Positions 25,382 through 33,750 of a DNA stretch of 64,000 nt are shown here, piece by piece. The notes below the pieces were generated by a model that saw only the letters and a program-made list of their open reading frames with translations, was not told the DNA's origin and did not search any database. This DNA comes from Metabacillus crassostreae (GTDB lineage: Bacteria > Bacillota > Bacilli > Bacillales > Bacillaceae). Each line of letters begins with the position of its first letter. Position 1 is the stretch's first letter. Both the position numbers and the translations under genes were made by a program. Location of the stretch: the NCBI RefSeq assembly GCF_016908395.1, contig NZ_JAFBDU010000011.1, positions 62,001 through 126,000 on the forward strand, read 5' to 3'.

Positions 25382-27658
25382 TTATTTCCTCCCTTTAACA
25401 CTCATCATTTCTTCGTATAAATCATTGAATGCTGTATTATTTTGCTTCATCATATTTACTTTTAAAAGATCCTTCGCTCGTTCACTTACAGCACGATCAT
25501 CATTGTATAGGAGTGAGATCATAAGTGGTGCCAGCTTTTGTGGAAAATGAGCAACAGCATTTGTTATGAACTGTTCACCAGATCTTTTTGTTTTACTGGA
25601 TTTTAGTGAGGTGCTCACAAATGGACCAATATGCTCGGTTATTTCCTCTTTTGACAAAATACTAGTTAGTTCATACCTGTTTCTTCTAATAATTGAAAAA
25701 TAAAAGTGTAGTAGTTTAGCTGGATATTGTTCTTCTGTTAACCAGCTTTGGAAGTGCTGCAAATATGCAATTACATAATCGCGCTGATTACTTCCTAGCT
25801 TAAAAAGATTTATGTAGCTTTGTCCGACGATATGCCTTAAAGATGCTGGATTTGTTAAAAAAGTTTTCTGTAAAAGCTGAAGTGTTTTTGGATAAAGAAA
25901 AACACCGATCTCAGAGCCAAGTGCACTTGCTGCTGTCCACTGTAAATTATGGTTATTACGCTGAGAGCTCCAGCTGTTCACGAGGTTGATTACTTCTTGA
26001 ACATAATGCCCTGATTTAATGAGATTTGTTAAAATGCGTACAGCTGCTAAGCGGTATAATGTATTGTCATGCTTTGCCCATTGCTGTAATAGCTCTTGAC
26101 GAACAGAAGCCAAATCATAGCTAGCTAAAACGGTGAGAGCTGAATTCATTTCAGGAAGTGCCGCTTTTTTAGCTTTCTCTAGATATTCATTAAACCATGC
26201 GAAAACTGCATTTCTTGAAAAACGATAGTGTGTCCAAAATTGAGCTAGCATGATGTCTGCTTCATCTGGACGTGTAAGCTTAATATGTTCAACTGAAATA
26301 TAGCCCATATCCGAATTTACTTTTTTAGAAAAACGTTTCGCCTGTAAAAGGTCTAGTCGTACATCATCAGATAAAAAGGTTGTATCTTGTCCAAATTGCC
26401 AGGACTCTTGTAAATAAGCTTCCATTAATTTTGAAGCTTCTAGGAGGGTTTTCTCAGGCACTTCCTTCAAAATTGCTAGAGTTACATAATTAGCCACAAG
26501 TGATAATGACTGTCCGTTTTGCTCAAACCATTTCGCTACACGATCTTCAACATGACCTTGAAATTGCTCAACCATCTCAACCATTGTTAATGTACCTTGA
26601 ACAACATTAACAATTTTCTTTGAAATATCACTAATTTCATAAGGAAGCAATTTCTCTAAAAAAGGCTCAATTCTATCTATAATAGTGCCTTCAATGTTTT
26701 GTAATCCAGCTTCTTCACCATGCTTGATTAGTACGGTTATTTTATCAACAGGCGGATAGATCGTAAAAACCTCAATCCAATCAGGTAGCTCAGAATCTTC
26801 TGTACTTAAAATAAGATAACTGTTTGCTTCTCTAAAAGCTTGGAACAACTGATCCCACATTACTGGAATGAGATTTTCATAAAATCCAAGACTTACCTTA
26901 TCTATTATATATCCTGTGTTATGCTGTAGTGGCATTTTTAATAAATCTACTGGTGTAATAGTAGGCAAAATCTCAATGATTTGCTCTACATTTTGATGTA
27001 GTAGCAAGTTGATGCCTGTGGAATATTTGCCCGTACGTTCTGCATTCTGTAAGATAGTAACGTGATTTTCACTTAGACTCTTTTGTGCTTCCTCAAAATT
27101 TTCTACAGGGACATAAACACGTTTTAATTGTTCAATACGCTCATTTTTCAGCAAAAAGGCTGTTGTTGAATTGAGTGCGTAATGCTTGCTGATAATTGGC
27201 GTACCTAAGGATTGCACCCAATCTGTTGATACTTCCTGTTGCTGGGACTCAAGCTGATAAGCCACCAATCGACTATTTAATACTGCAGCTGCTTCTGAAA
27301 TCGATGGAAAATCAAGCAAGGAAGTCATTTGCATGCTTCGTATAATTAGCACAAGCTGCTTGGCAATTGGTGCATCATCAATTAACACAGGTAAAATAAG
27401 CTTATTCATTTGATCAGCATATTCAATTTCTCTGTACACATATTTTGACTCATGAACTTCTTTAGAATGAAGAAGAATTACCACATCCATTTGCTCAATA
27501 GCATCAACAATATCAACAAGATAATTGTTGCCCTTCGCGATATTTCGCGGAGCATACCAACAAATATAGCCAAGACCTTCAAGAATATCAGCTATTTCCT
27601 TCATAACAGGGAAATTAACACTAGCATGACTAAGAAATATCTTTAGTTTATTTGTCAT
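25382..27658 (-). CDS. TIR domain protein with degenerate STAND-like NTPase and helical-repeat C-terminus (conflict operon)
   Basis: 758 residues. TIR domain 1-130: KLKIFLSHAS, then SKYVYREIEYA with Glu77 in the position of the catalytic glutamate of NAD-consuming TIRs. Residues 180-420 look like the core of a novel-STAND NTPase: lead-in VYVPVENFEEAQKSL, then ILQNAERTGKYSTG where a Walker A is expected, but the loop reads GKYS and not GK[ST], and glycines are missing, so nucleotide binding may be lost. From about 480 to the end are HEAT-like helical pairs (YRLAAVRILTNLI, LQWTAASALGSEIG). TIR proteins in bacterial immunity cleave NAD or make cyclic ADP-ribose signals, and a SLOG protein, a possible sensor of such signals, is encoded just before it. 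SD AAAGGAGG. Confidence 0.8.
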   Translation of the reverse strand: MTNKLKIFLSHASVNFPVMKEIADILEGLGYICWYAPRNIAKGNNYLVDIVDAIEQMDVVILLHSKEVHESKYVYREIEYADQMNKLILPVLIDDAPIAKQLVLIIRSMQMTSLLDFPSISEAAAVLNSRLVAYQLESQQQEVSTDWVQSLGTPIISKHYALNSTTAFLLKNERIEQLKRVYVPVENFEEAQKSLSENHVTILQNAERTGKYSTGINLLLHQNVEQIIEILPTITPVDLLKMPLQHNTGYIIDKVSLGFYENLIPVMWDQLFQAFREANSYLILSTEDSELPDWIEVFTIYPPVDKITVLIKHGEEAGLQNIEGTIIDRIEPFLEKLLPYEISDISKKIVNVVQGTLTMVEMVEQFQGHVEDRVAKWFEQNGQSLSLVANYVTLAILKEVPEKTLLEASKLMEAYLQESWQFGQDTTFLSDDVRLDLLQAKRFSKKVNSDMGYISVEHIKLTRPDEADIMLAQFWTHYRFSRNAVFAWFNEYLEKAKKAALPEMNSALTVLASYDLASVRQELLQQWAKHDNTLYRLAAVRILTNLIKSGHYVQEVINLVNSWSSQRNNHNLQWTAASALGSEIGVFLYPKTLQLLQKTFLTNPASLRHIVGQSYINLFKLGSNQRDYVIAYLQHFQSWLTEEQYPAKLLHFYFSIIRRNRYELTSILSKEEITEHIGPFVSTSLKSSKTKRSGEQFITNAVAHFPQKLAPLMISLLYNDDRAVSERAKDLLKVNMMKQNNTAFNDLYEEMMSVKGRK

Positions 27659-27672
27659 TATGGTCCTCCTTT

Positions 27673-28275
27673 TTATATAGAATTGTATTGTTCTAAAGTT
27701 AAGTAGCTTCCCTTAGGGTGAAAAAAATCATCTGTGGAACGTGGTGTTATAATCCAAACTGTTTTTCGATCAAAAACAGGTGTTTTTATTCGGAAGGACT
27801 CAGGAAAACCTTCAAGCTGACATCTGATAATGTGATTTGTTCCACCAGTTTTCTCCGGGAATTTTTCTCCATTCCATAACCCAAATAAAAGCTGACTACG
27901 TTGAGCAACAAAAGCCCCAACTGCGAAATAACATAATGTTTCATTCTTTTGATTAACAGCAACATCTGGTATGAAAATACGATCAACTTTGTTAGTTAGT
28001 TTCAAAAAAATGTTTCGAGCTTCTCCTTCTGGAAAATCGAGACAATAACGTTCAATAGGGAAGGGAATAGGTGCATGCACAGTTATTCCTCGCTCAAGAG
28101 CTAATATGGCTAAAAGCTGATCTGCTCCAGAAGCTAACGGTGATAAAAGCAGTAGGTTTGAATGAACTTCCATGAGCTGATCAAGATAGTTAATCGTTAC
28201 TTTTTTTACTTCCTCATAGGCTTTGGGATGAATATCTCGATGACCAGTTATCCCGAGTATGTATGGTTTATTCAA
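27673..28275 (-). CDS. Stand-alone SLOG-domain protein (conflict operon)
   Basis: About 200 residues. SLOG/LOG-like Rossmann features: ILGITGHRD at the start, then LLLLSPLASGADQLLAILAL, the usual nucleotide-binding loop and helix, and DRIFIPD. SLOG domains bind nucleotide-derived ligands; in Thoeris, ThsA uses a SLOG domain to sense the cyclic ADP-ribose signal made by a TIR protein. Here the SLOG protein has no fused effector, so its output may be another protein of the operon. The likely start is TTG 28275 (SD GAGGGG, 12 bases away); TTG 28287 abuts the SD. It overlaps the end of the TrkA-RyR gene by 8 bases. Confidence 0.75.
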   Translation of the reverse strand: MNKPYILGITGHRDIHPKAYEEVKKVTINYLDQLMEVHSNLLLLSPLASGADQLLAILALERGITVHAPIPFPIERYCLDFPEGEARNIFLKLTNKVDRIFIPDVAVNQKNETLCYFAVGAFVAQRSQLLFGLWNGEKFPEKTGGTNHIIRCQLEGFPESFRIKTPVFDRKTVWIITPRSTDDFFHPKGSYLTLEQYNSI

Positions 28276-30217
28276 TGTTTTTAGCAACCCCTCGCCGATA
28301 TAAAGCTTTGCCCATTTTTTCTGTTAAATCATATAATTGTAGAATTGTATCCCGATCATATTGTTTAAAATCAATATCACGAATTTCTGAAATTTTATCT
28401 AAATCATCCCACTCTACTAAACAAGCATGAAGCTTGTTTTCAGCATCTTTATGGTTGGTTTTAGTTACATGCTTTAAAGGGTAAGCATCCCAGCCATTAC
28501 TATAATGAAAAGCATTCCAGCGTCTATGTTCAACAATTGCTAGCTGTTCTAGCTTTTTTCGTACTTCATTTGTGAAAATACGTTCTGAAATGCTTTCTTT
28601 CTCAGGAGTTTCTTCAGCAGCTTCATATCCTAGTAGAAATAGTTTTGCTTCATAGTGATTCATTAACGCGCGGTTAGACTGCTTTTCAAAATGAGATAAT
28701 TTTTCCCATGATTTTGACTGAGCTGTTTTATCTGCATACATATCATGAATTAAATTTGCCATTTTATCCAGTTGTTCTTGTATCACAATTTCCTCTGTTA
28801 ATACGTCTTCTAGTGCACCAAATTGATAGATATGGTGAAATGCTTCTTCCTCATGCAGCCATTTAGCGAAAAATTGGTCGCGCTGCAGCTTTATATAAAT
28901 TGGTATCTTCTTAAAGCGCTGATGAACTCTCATTCCTTGAAGAATATCTTTTTCATCACTATCTAATGAAATATAAATAGACGTAATCGGTAGGTTTTGT
29001 TCTTCAATTAATTTTCCGATATCTTCTGCTTCAACATCTTGCTCTATAAATTGAAAGCTAGCCATTTCCTGTAGTCGAGGATAGGCTTCCTTCCAGGTTT
29101 GAGAAATCGCTTTTGCATGAGTATCGACTATAGTAATAGCAAGAGGTTGTTTATTAAAAAAGTGACCTCTTTGAATAGCTTGAAGTGCAATTTGCTGACC
29201 TGTTAGTCCAAATCCGATGATAAGTAAATGATATGGTGAGCTATCTTGTTGTAGAGCTTTTTCTTCATGATGTTTATATATAGGATGTTGATTAAATAAC
29301 TGACGAGCAATTAATTCATGTATAGAAATCGGGTGTAGCTGTATGGAGATTTGACTTGATTCAGTGTTTAGTTTCTTTTCTAATATAGTAAATAAGCGCT
29401 CAGTTCTAGTATGGTTTTGCTGAACGTAAAATGTTATCTGACGCTCTTTAAGTTTTGCTTTTTCTTGAACAAAATAATGATGAACAGCTTTTACGATATT
29501 TAAATTATACGCATCTTCATGGTGAAGAGTCACTAAGCATTTTGCTTTATGAATGGCTGCTTTTCTTAGTGTTGTTGTGCTTAATAAATCACCGTCAAGA
29601 AGAACTGCGCCCTGTTGCGTAAGGTTGTCTTCTAGTGGAAATGATGTATCTTTTATGATTATCACTTGGTTTTTGTTTTTTAATAGATTACTAGCAAATG
29701 TATAGGACTCTTGATTCAAACCTAAAATAACATAGTGATTTCCTCTGTTTGTCATGTACCATAATCGCAATGATTGTCTAAAATAAGATAAAATCAGCTG
29801 AGAAATTGCTGAAATGATATAAGCAACAGCAGAATAGCGAGCAACTTCAATTGATGGTGGATAGGAGATAAACCGATCACCATTTTTTGAAAACACTGGA
29901 TCAACATCAAGCGCAAATAAACGAACAGTTGAATAAATCACATTCGTCAGGTTATAATCCTTGATACTTTCTATTGAAAAACCATAAATTCCTGATGACA
30001 ATGCTAATAATAGTGTAAAGATTTGCAAAGAATATTGCTGAAGCTTTGGTAGAAAAACAATACAGCCTAATATGATAATGGCTGGTATGATTGCATAGCT
30101 TTTATCAAAAAAAGGTACTGAAAAGGTAAATACACCTAACAGTGAGAGAAGTGAAAAATAAAGCAGAATATATTTCCAATGTGTTTTATAAATGGCAAAA
30201 AAACGTGTTTTAGACAT
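28268..30217 (-). CDS. TrkA-like membrane protein with C-terminal RyR domain (conflict operon)
   Basis: About 649 residues. At least four hydrophobic segments in the first 155 residues, then two Rossmann/TrkA-N-like domains (about 160-280, HYVILGLNQES; about 325-440, LLIIGFGLTGQQIA), and a RyR domain at the C-terminus (about 560-640: VEHRRWNAFHYSNGWDAY, then CLVEWDDL and DRDTILQLYDL). Resembles ligand-gated potassium-channel architecture, though no TVGYG-type selectivity filter is seen, so ion conduction is uncertain. RyR domains occur in predicted nucleotide-signal conflict systems. An upstream ATG (30247) lacks an SD; AAGGAG precedes the ATG at 30217, 10 bases after the CBS gene. Likely membrane effector or sensor. 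Confidence 0.75.
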   Translation of the reverse strand: MSKTRFFAIYKTHWKYILLYFSLLSLLGVFTFSVPFFDKSYAIIPAIIILGCIVFLPKLQQYSLQIFTLLLALSSGIYGFSIESIKDYNLTNVIYSTVRLFALDVDPVFSKNGDRFISYPPSIEVARYSAVAYIISAISQLILSYFRQSLRLWYMTNRGNHYVILGLNQESYTFASNLLKNKNQVIIIKDTSFPLEDNLTQQGAVLLDGDLLSTTTLRKAAIHKAKCLVTLHHEDAYNLNIVKAVHHYFVQEKAKLKERQITFYVQQNHTRTERLFTILEKKLNTESSQISIQLHPISIHELIARQLFNQHPIYKHHEEKALQQDSSPYHLLIIGFGLTGQQIALQAIQRGHFFNKQPLAITIVDTHAKAISQTWKEAYPRLQEMASFQFIEQDVEAEDIGKLIEEQNLPITSIYISLDSDEKDILQGMRVHQRFKKIPIYIKLQRDQFFAKWLHEEEAFHHIYQFGALEDVLTEEIVIQEQLDKMANLIHDMYADKTAQSKSWEKLSHFEKQSNRALMNHYEAKLFLLGYEAAEETPEKESISERIFTNEVRKKLEQLAIVEHRRWNAFHYSNGWDAYPLKHVTKTNHKDAENKLHACLVEWDDLDKISEIRDIDFKQYDRDTILQLYDLTEKMGKALYRRGVAKNIE

Positions 30218-30227
30218 GTAGTGCTCC

Positions 30228-30965
30228 TTATATTTGTAGTAAATCAATTTCGATTAAATCCCAAGGAGTGATAATTCCAAGAGGTCGCTCATTGCGAGAT
30301 CCATTTTCAGTAACAATCACAGCCTCAAGCTTTTTCTTTTGTTGAAAATACTGTTCAAATAAATCTTCAAGCTCTAATATATTCATATTTTTGCTTACAA
30401 ATGAAACATTGTGTTTATCTTCGAAACCATTTAATTCATTTGCAGTCGATTTTGTTAGATTTATTTGTCCATCCTTGATATTGCTAGCTAGCCAGCTGGT
30501 TAATCCTCCCTCTGTTAACAAAAACGAAAACTCATGATCTCGATAAATTGGGAATTGATTATATGAAGATGTGTCCATTGTCTTAATAACATATTCAATG
30601 GAGTGTGTGGATTGAAGTGTTACAACTGTTTTTGTCGCAATCTTCATCACCTTAGGTGGAGCAGACAGCTGCCTTGCTATTTTCTCAATTTGAAGAACAA
30701 CATCTTCATTTGGAGTAGCAATATATGTATTCGTTTGTAGCCTCTCATGAACAAGAGCATTTCGAAGCTTAGCAAATTGTTTTAAATCAACATAAAATGA
30801 GTTAATAAAAGGATGCTTTCGACTAGAAATGGATAATAACTTTACAAATGCATCTTGATATTCATGTGGATTTAATGTCTTTAACACATGATGAATTCTA
30901 TTAAATGCAACCTCAAAACGCTCTGCAAGCGCGGAATTCTCCTGAATTTTCAACCTGCTTTCCAT
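30228..30965 (-). CDS. HEPN-like/CBS-domain protein (conflict operon, first gene)
   Basis: 245 residues. The first 105 residues are helical and contain KLRNALVHER: R68-N-x3-H73 matches the R-x4-6-H signature of HEPN ribonucleases. Residues about 108-245 look like a pair of CBS domains (KTVVTLQSTHSIEYVIKTM, FPIYRDHEFSFLLTEGGL, then RPLGIITPWDLIEIDLL). CBS pairs bind adenosine nucleotides, so nucleotide-controlled RNase activity is a fair guess. It opens the six-gene minus-strand operon; the SD (GAAGG, GTGAGG) is close to the ATG. Confidence 0.65.
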   Translation of the reverse strand: MESRLKIQENSALAERFEVAFNRIHHVLKTLNPHEYQDAFVKLLSISSRKHPFINSFYVDLKQFAKLRNALVHERLQTNTYIATPNEDVVLQIEKIARQLSAPPKVMKIATKTVVTLQSTHSIEYVIKTMDTSSYNQFPIYRDHEFSFLLTEGGLTSWLASNIKDGQINLTKSTANELNGFEDKHNVSFVSKNMNILELEDLFEQYFQQKKKLEAVIVTENGSRNERPLGIITPWDLIEIDLLQI

Positions 30966-31088
30966 ATCCTCACAACCTTCTATTAAATAGATACTATGAA
31001 AATATTATACAAAATTAGGGTCTAATTTCCTAGTGGAGATCTGAAATTGATTCAATTGAAGGGTGTTTTGTTAGAAACACAATGGAGA

Positions 31089-31118
31089 TTCGACAAAAAT
31101 CGGGGAGTGACAGGCACC
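31089..31118 (-). repeat. REP-like 30-bp element, copy 13 (inverted)
   Basis: A full copy on the minus strand between the divergent conflict operon and the GGDEF-EAL gene. No further copies were found to the right of this point. Confidence 0.92.
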
Positions 31119-31171
31119 GCCCGAATGGGTACAATATAGGTACTACCTCAATATGATTAGGGGAATACAAC

Positions 31172-33388
31172 ATGATGTCGACAGAGCCGAAGTGGTTAAA
31201 AATTATTATCAGTGTTATGATTGTGATCTTTTTTAATCAAGTAGTTCTTTTTATTTTCCATTTGAATGACTTGTTTCTACATTTATCTTATGTAATGGTT
31301 AATATTGTGACTATTATCCTAACAATAGTTATGCTTTTCGTTCTTAGAAGAACGACCAATGAGCTAAGGAAAAGTAATCAAAAACTAAATAATATTTTCG
31401 ATTCATTAAATGTGGCTGTTTGGTCACATGATTTTAAATCTGGTCATGTATTTATTAATCAAGGAATTGAAAAGCTTTATGGCTATAACTTGAAGGATTT
31501 TTATAAGGATTATGACCTTTGGAAGAAAGTTATCCATCCAGATGATTTAAACATATTAACAGAAAGAGCACAGCAGCTTGAGCAAAGAAAGCCTGTGACT
31601 AGTAATTATCGTATTATTAGGCAAGATGGTGATGTTAGATGGATTCAAGACACGGGGATACCGACTTATGATGATAAAGGCAATTTCGTTAATTTTTCCG
31701 GTGTTTTATTTGATATTACTGATCAAAAAGAAGGAGAAGAACGGTACCGTGGAATCGTGGAACTATCTCCAGATTTTATTGCTGTTATTAGAAATTGGAA
31801 ATTAGACTTTATCAATGAAGCCGGGAGCAAACTCCTTGGTGTAGAAAGTCAATTTGATCTTTTTGGTAAATCAATTACTGAATTTGTCTCAGTTCCTGAT
31901 GTAAGGAAGATTAGTGATGCGCTTCTTGAGATTGAAAATAAAGGGTATCACATCAATAGATTTGAGCTTCAGATCATACGAAATGATCAAAAGAAGGTTG
32001 ACTTAGAAATGTCAATCATGAGAATTCCTTATGAAGGTAAAGTGGCTACATTAGTAGTAGGAAGAGATATTACAGAACGTAAAAAAGCAGATCAAATTAT
32101 TCATCATATGGCTTATTACGATACGTTAACAGGGCTTCCTAACCGAAATATGTTTAAAGAGCATCTAAACAATCGTTTGCTTAATTCAGAGGATGAAAAG
32201 CTGGCAGTGCTTTTTTTAGATTTAGATCGCTTTAAAGTGATTAATGATACAAAAGGACATTCAACAGGTGATCATGTTCTGCAGCTTGTTGCGAAGCGTT
32301 TATCTGCAGCTGTTTTGGATGAAGGATTAGTTTCTCGACAAGGTGGAGATGAGTTCTTACTATTATTAAATGATGCAACAAACGATAAAATTGAATGCAT
32401 CTCACAGCGAATTATAAATGATTTTTCACAGCCATTATATATAGAGGACGATGAATTCTTTGTTACAACTAGTATTGGGATTAGTATCTATCCTATTGAT
32501 GGTGACGATCAGGAAACGTTAATAAAAAATGCTGATACAGCCATGTATTTGGCAAAGGATCGTGGAAAAAATAATTATCAATACTATAATCCAAATCTAA
32601 ATAATCTATCAACTAGAAAAATGAAATTAGAAGTAGAGCTACGAAAAGCATTGGAAAATGATCAGTTAACAATTTATTACCAGCCGCAAGTAGAGCTTAG
32701 TACGAAAAAAATTATAGCAGTAGAAGCATTACTACGTTGGAATTCTCCAAAGTATGGAAGTATTTCACCAACTGAATTCATCCCAATTGCTGAGGAAACA
32801 GGATTAATCGTACCAATTGGAAGATGGGTGCTGCAAAAGGTTAGTGAACAGCATAAACAATGGAAAAGTGCTGGTATCACTTCATTAAGAGTTGCTGTTA
32901 ACGTATCAGTTCGACAAATGCAGGAAAATTGCTTTGCAAATGATGTGAAGCAGGTGATCAAAGAACATGACCTAAATCCGTTAGATCTAGAGCTCGAAAT
33001 CACTGAGAGTATTATGCAAAATATAGAAAACTCAACAATTGTGTTAAATGAGTTAAAAGAGCTAGGTGTGACATTATCTATTGATGACTTTGGTAAAGGT
33101 TATTCTTCATTGAGTTATTTGAAGCATTTACCGATCGATACAATCAAAATTGATAAATCGTTTGTTGATGATATTTGTGATACATCTAATAATGGATCTA
33201 TAGCTAAAGCGATCATCGATATGGGACATAATTTGGGCTTTACGATTGTTGCTGAGGGAATTGAGCAAGAGGAACAAGCTGAGTTTCTGAAGGGGAATTC
33301 TTGTGAGTATGGACAAGGGTATTTCTTTAGTAAGCCGATGCCAGCTGAGAAAGTTTTTTTGTTGCTGGAAAAGGGATTGGATAGATAG
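31172..33388 (+). CDS. Membrane PAS-PAS-GGDEF-EAL cyclic-di-GMP protein
   Basis: 738 residues. Two membrane segments (about 10-30 and 38-58), PAS domains (about 75-185 and 190-305), GGDEF (about 315-470, intact GGDEF after SRQ), EAL (about 480-735, VEALLRW and DDFGKGYSSL). Both catalytic signatures are intact, so it could both make and break c-di-GMP, with the PAS domains choosing which. No RxxD inhibitory site is seen just before GGDEF. A single-gene unit with terminator at 33390-33426; it may influence the c-di-GMP riboswitch at 43490. SD AGGGGAA. Confidence 0.92.
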   Translation: MMSTEPKWLKIIISVMIVIFFNQVVLFIFHLNDLFLHLSYVMVNIVTIILTIVMLFVLRRTTNELRKSNQKLNNIFDSLNVAVWSHDFKSGHVFINQGIEKLYGYNLKDFYKDYDLWKKVIHPDDLNILTERAQQLEQRKPVTSNYRIIRQDGDVRWIQDTGIPTYDDKGNFVNFSGVLFDITDQKEGEERYRGIVELSPDFIAVIRNWKLDFINEAGSKLLGVESQFDLFGKSITEFVSVPDVRKISDALLEIENKGYHINRFELQIIRNDQKKVDLEMSIMRIPYEGKVATLVVGRDITERKKADQIIHHMAYYDTLTGLPNRNMFKEHLNNRLLNSEDEKLAVLFLDLDRFKVINDTKGHSTGDHVLQLVAKRLSAAVLDEGLVSRQGGDEFLLLLNDATNDKIECISQRIINDFSQPLYIEDDEFFVTTSIGISIYPIDGDDQETLIKNADTAMYLAKDRGKNNYQYYNPNLNNLSTRKMKLEVELRKALENDQLTIYYQPQVELSTKKIIAVEALLRWNSPKYGSISPTEFIPIAEETGLIVPIGRWVLQKVSEQHKQWKSAGITSLRVAVNVSVRQMQENCFANDVKQVIKEHDLNPLDLELEITESIMQNIENSTIVLNELKELGVTLSIDDFGKGYSSLSYLKHLPIDTIKIDKSFVDDICDTSNNGSIAKAIIDMGHNLGFTIVAEGIEQEEQAEFLKGNSCEYGQGYFFSKPMPAEKVFLLLEKGLDR

Positions 33389-33389
33389 T

Positions 33390-33426
33390 AAAAGCCTTGA
33401 AGAGATTATACTTTTCAAGGCTTTTT
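33390..33426 (+). terminator. Terminator of the GGDEF-EAL gene
   Basis: AAAAGCCTTGAA pairs with TTCAAGGCTTTT around an 11-base loop, followed by a T run. Confidence 0.88.
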
Positions 33427-33496
33427 AGCTATCGTTTGTTTAAAAGGTTGTTTTTAGAGACCATTTTTGTGGGGAATTTGTTAGTAATAATAAATT

Positions 33497-33622
33497 CCGT
33501 TTCATTTCGCTGCAGACACTCGCTTTCCGCGGGGAGGAAGTCGAGCCTCCTTCGGCTGCGCCTGTGGGGTCTCGACCTTTCCTCTGCACCCGCAGGAGTC
33601 GAGTGTCTTCCGCTACATTCCA
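33497..33622 (-). repeat. GC-rich palindromic Bacillus intergenic repeat, copy A
   Basis: A GC-rich block with internal inverted repeats (CGCTTTCCGCGGGGAGGAAG, CCTCCTTCGGCTGCG, GGGGTCTCGACC, CGCAGGAGTCGAG) in AT-rich surroundings. It is the inverted counterpart of copy B at 39246. Small ORFs within it are not credible genes. Confidence 0.75.
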
Positions 33623-33750
33623 CTAGGTTACCTCAAGATCCTTGTGATCCTTGTGAGATAAAACATTAATTACTATTTTAAAGAAGAAGAGACACTTATC
33701 TTGTTTTTTCTAAATAAAGCAACACCAAGGTTTTAACCAATTAACCCTTG

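Noticed and set aside
23665-30965. Canonical Thoeris system
   Set aside because: TIR and SLOG domains are present but there is no SIR2-SLOG ThsA; the extra RyR, HEPN/CBS, SPFH-like and SH3b genes make it a different set.
33397-33669. 90-residue plus-strand and 64-residue minus-strand ORFs in the GC-rich repeat
   Set aside because: They arise from the palindromic repeat, have no ribosome binding site, and such repeats are non-coding in Bacillus.
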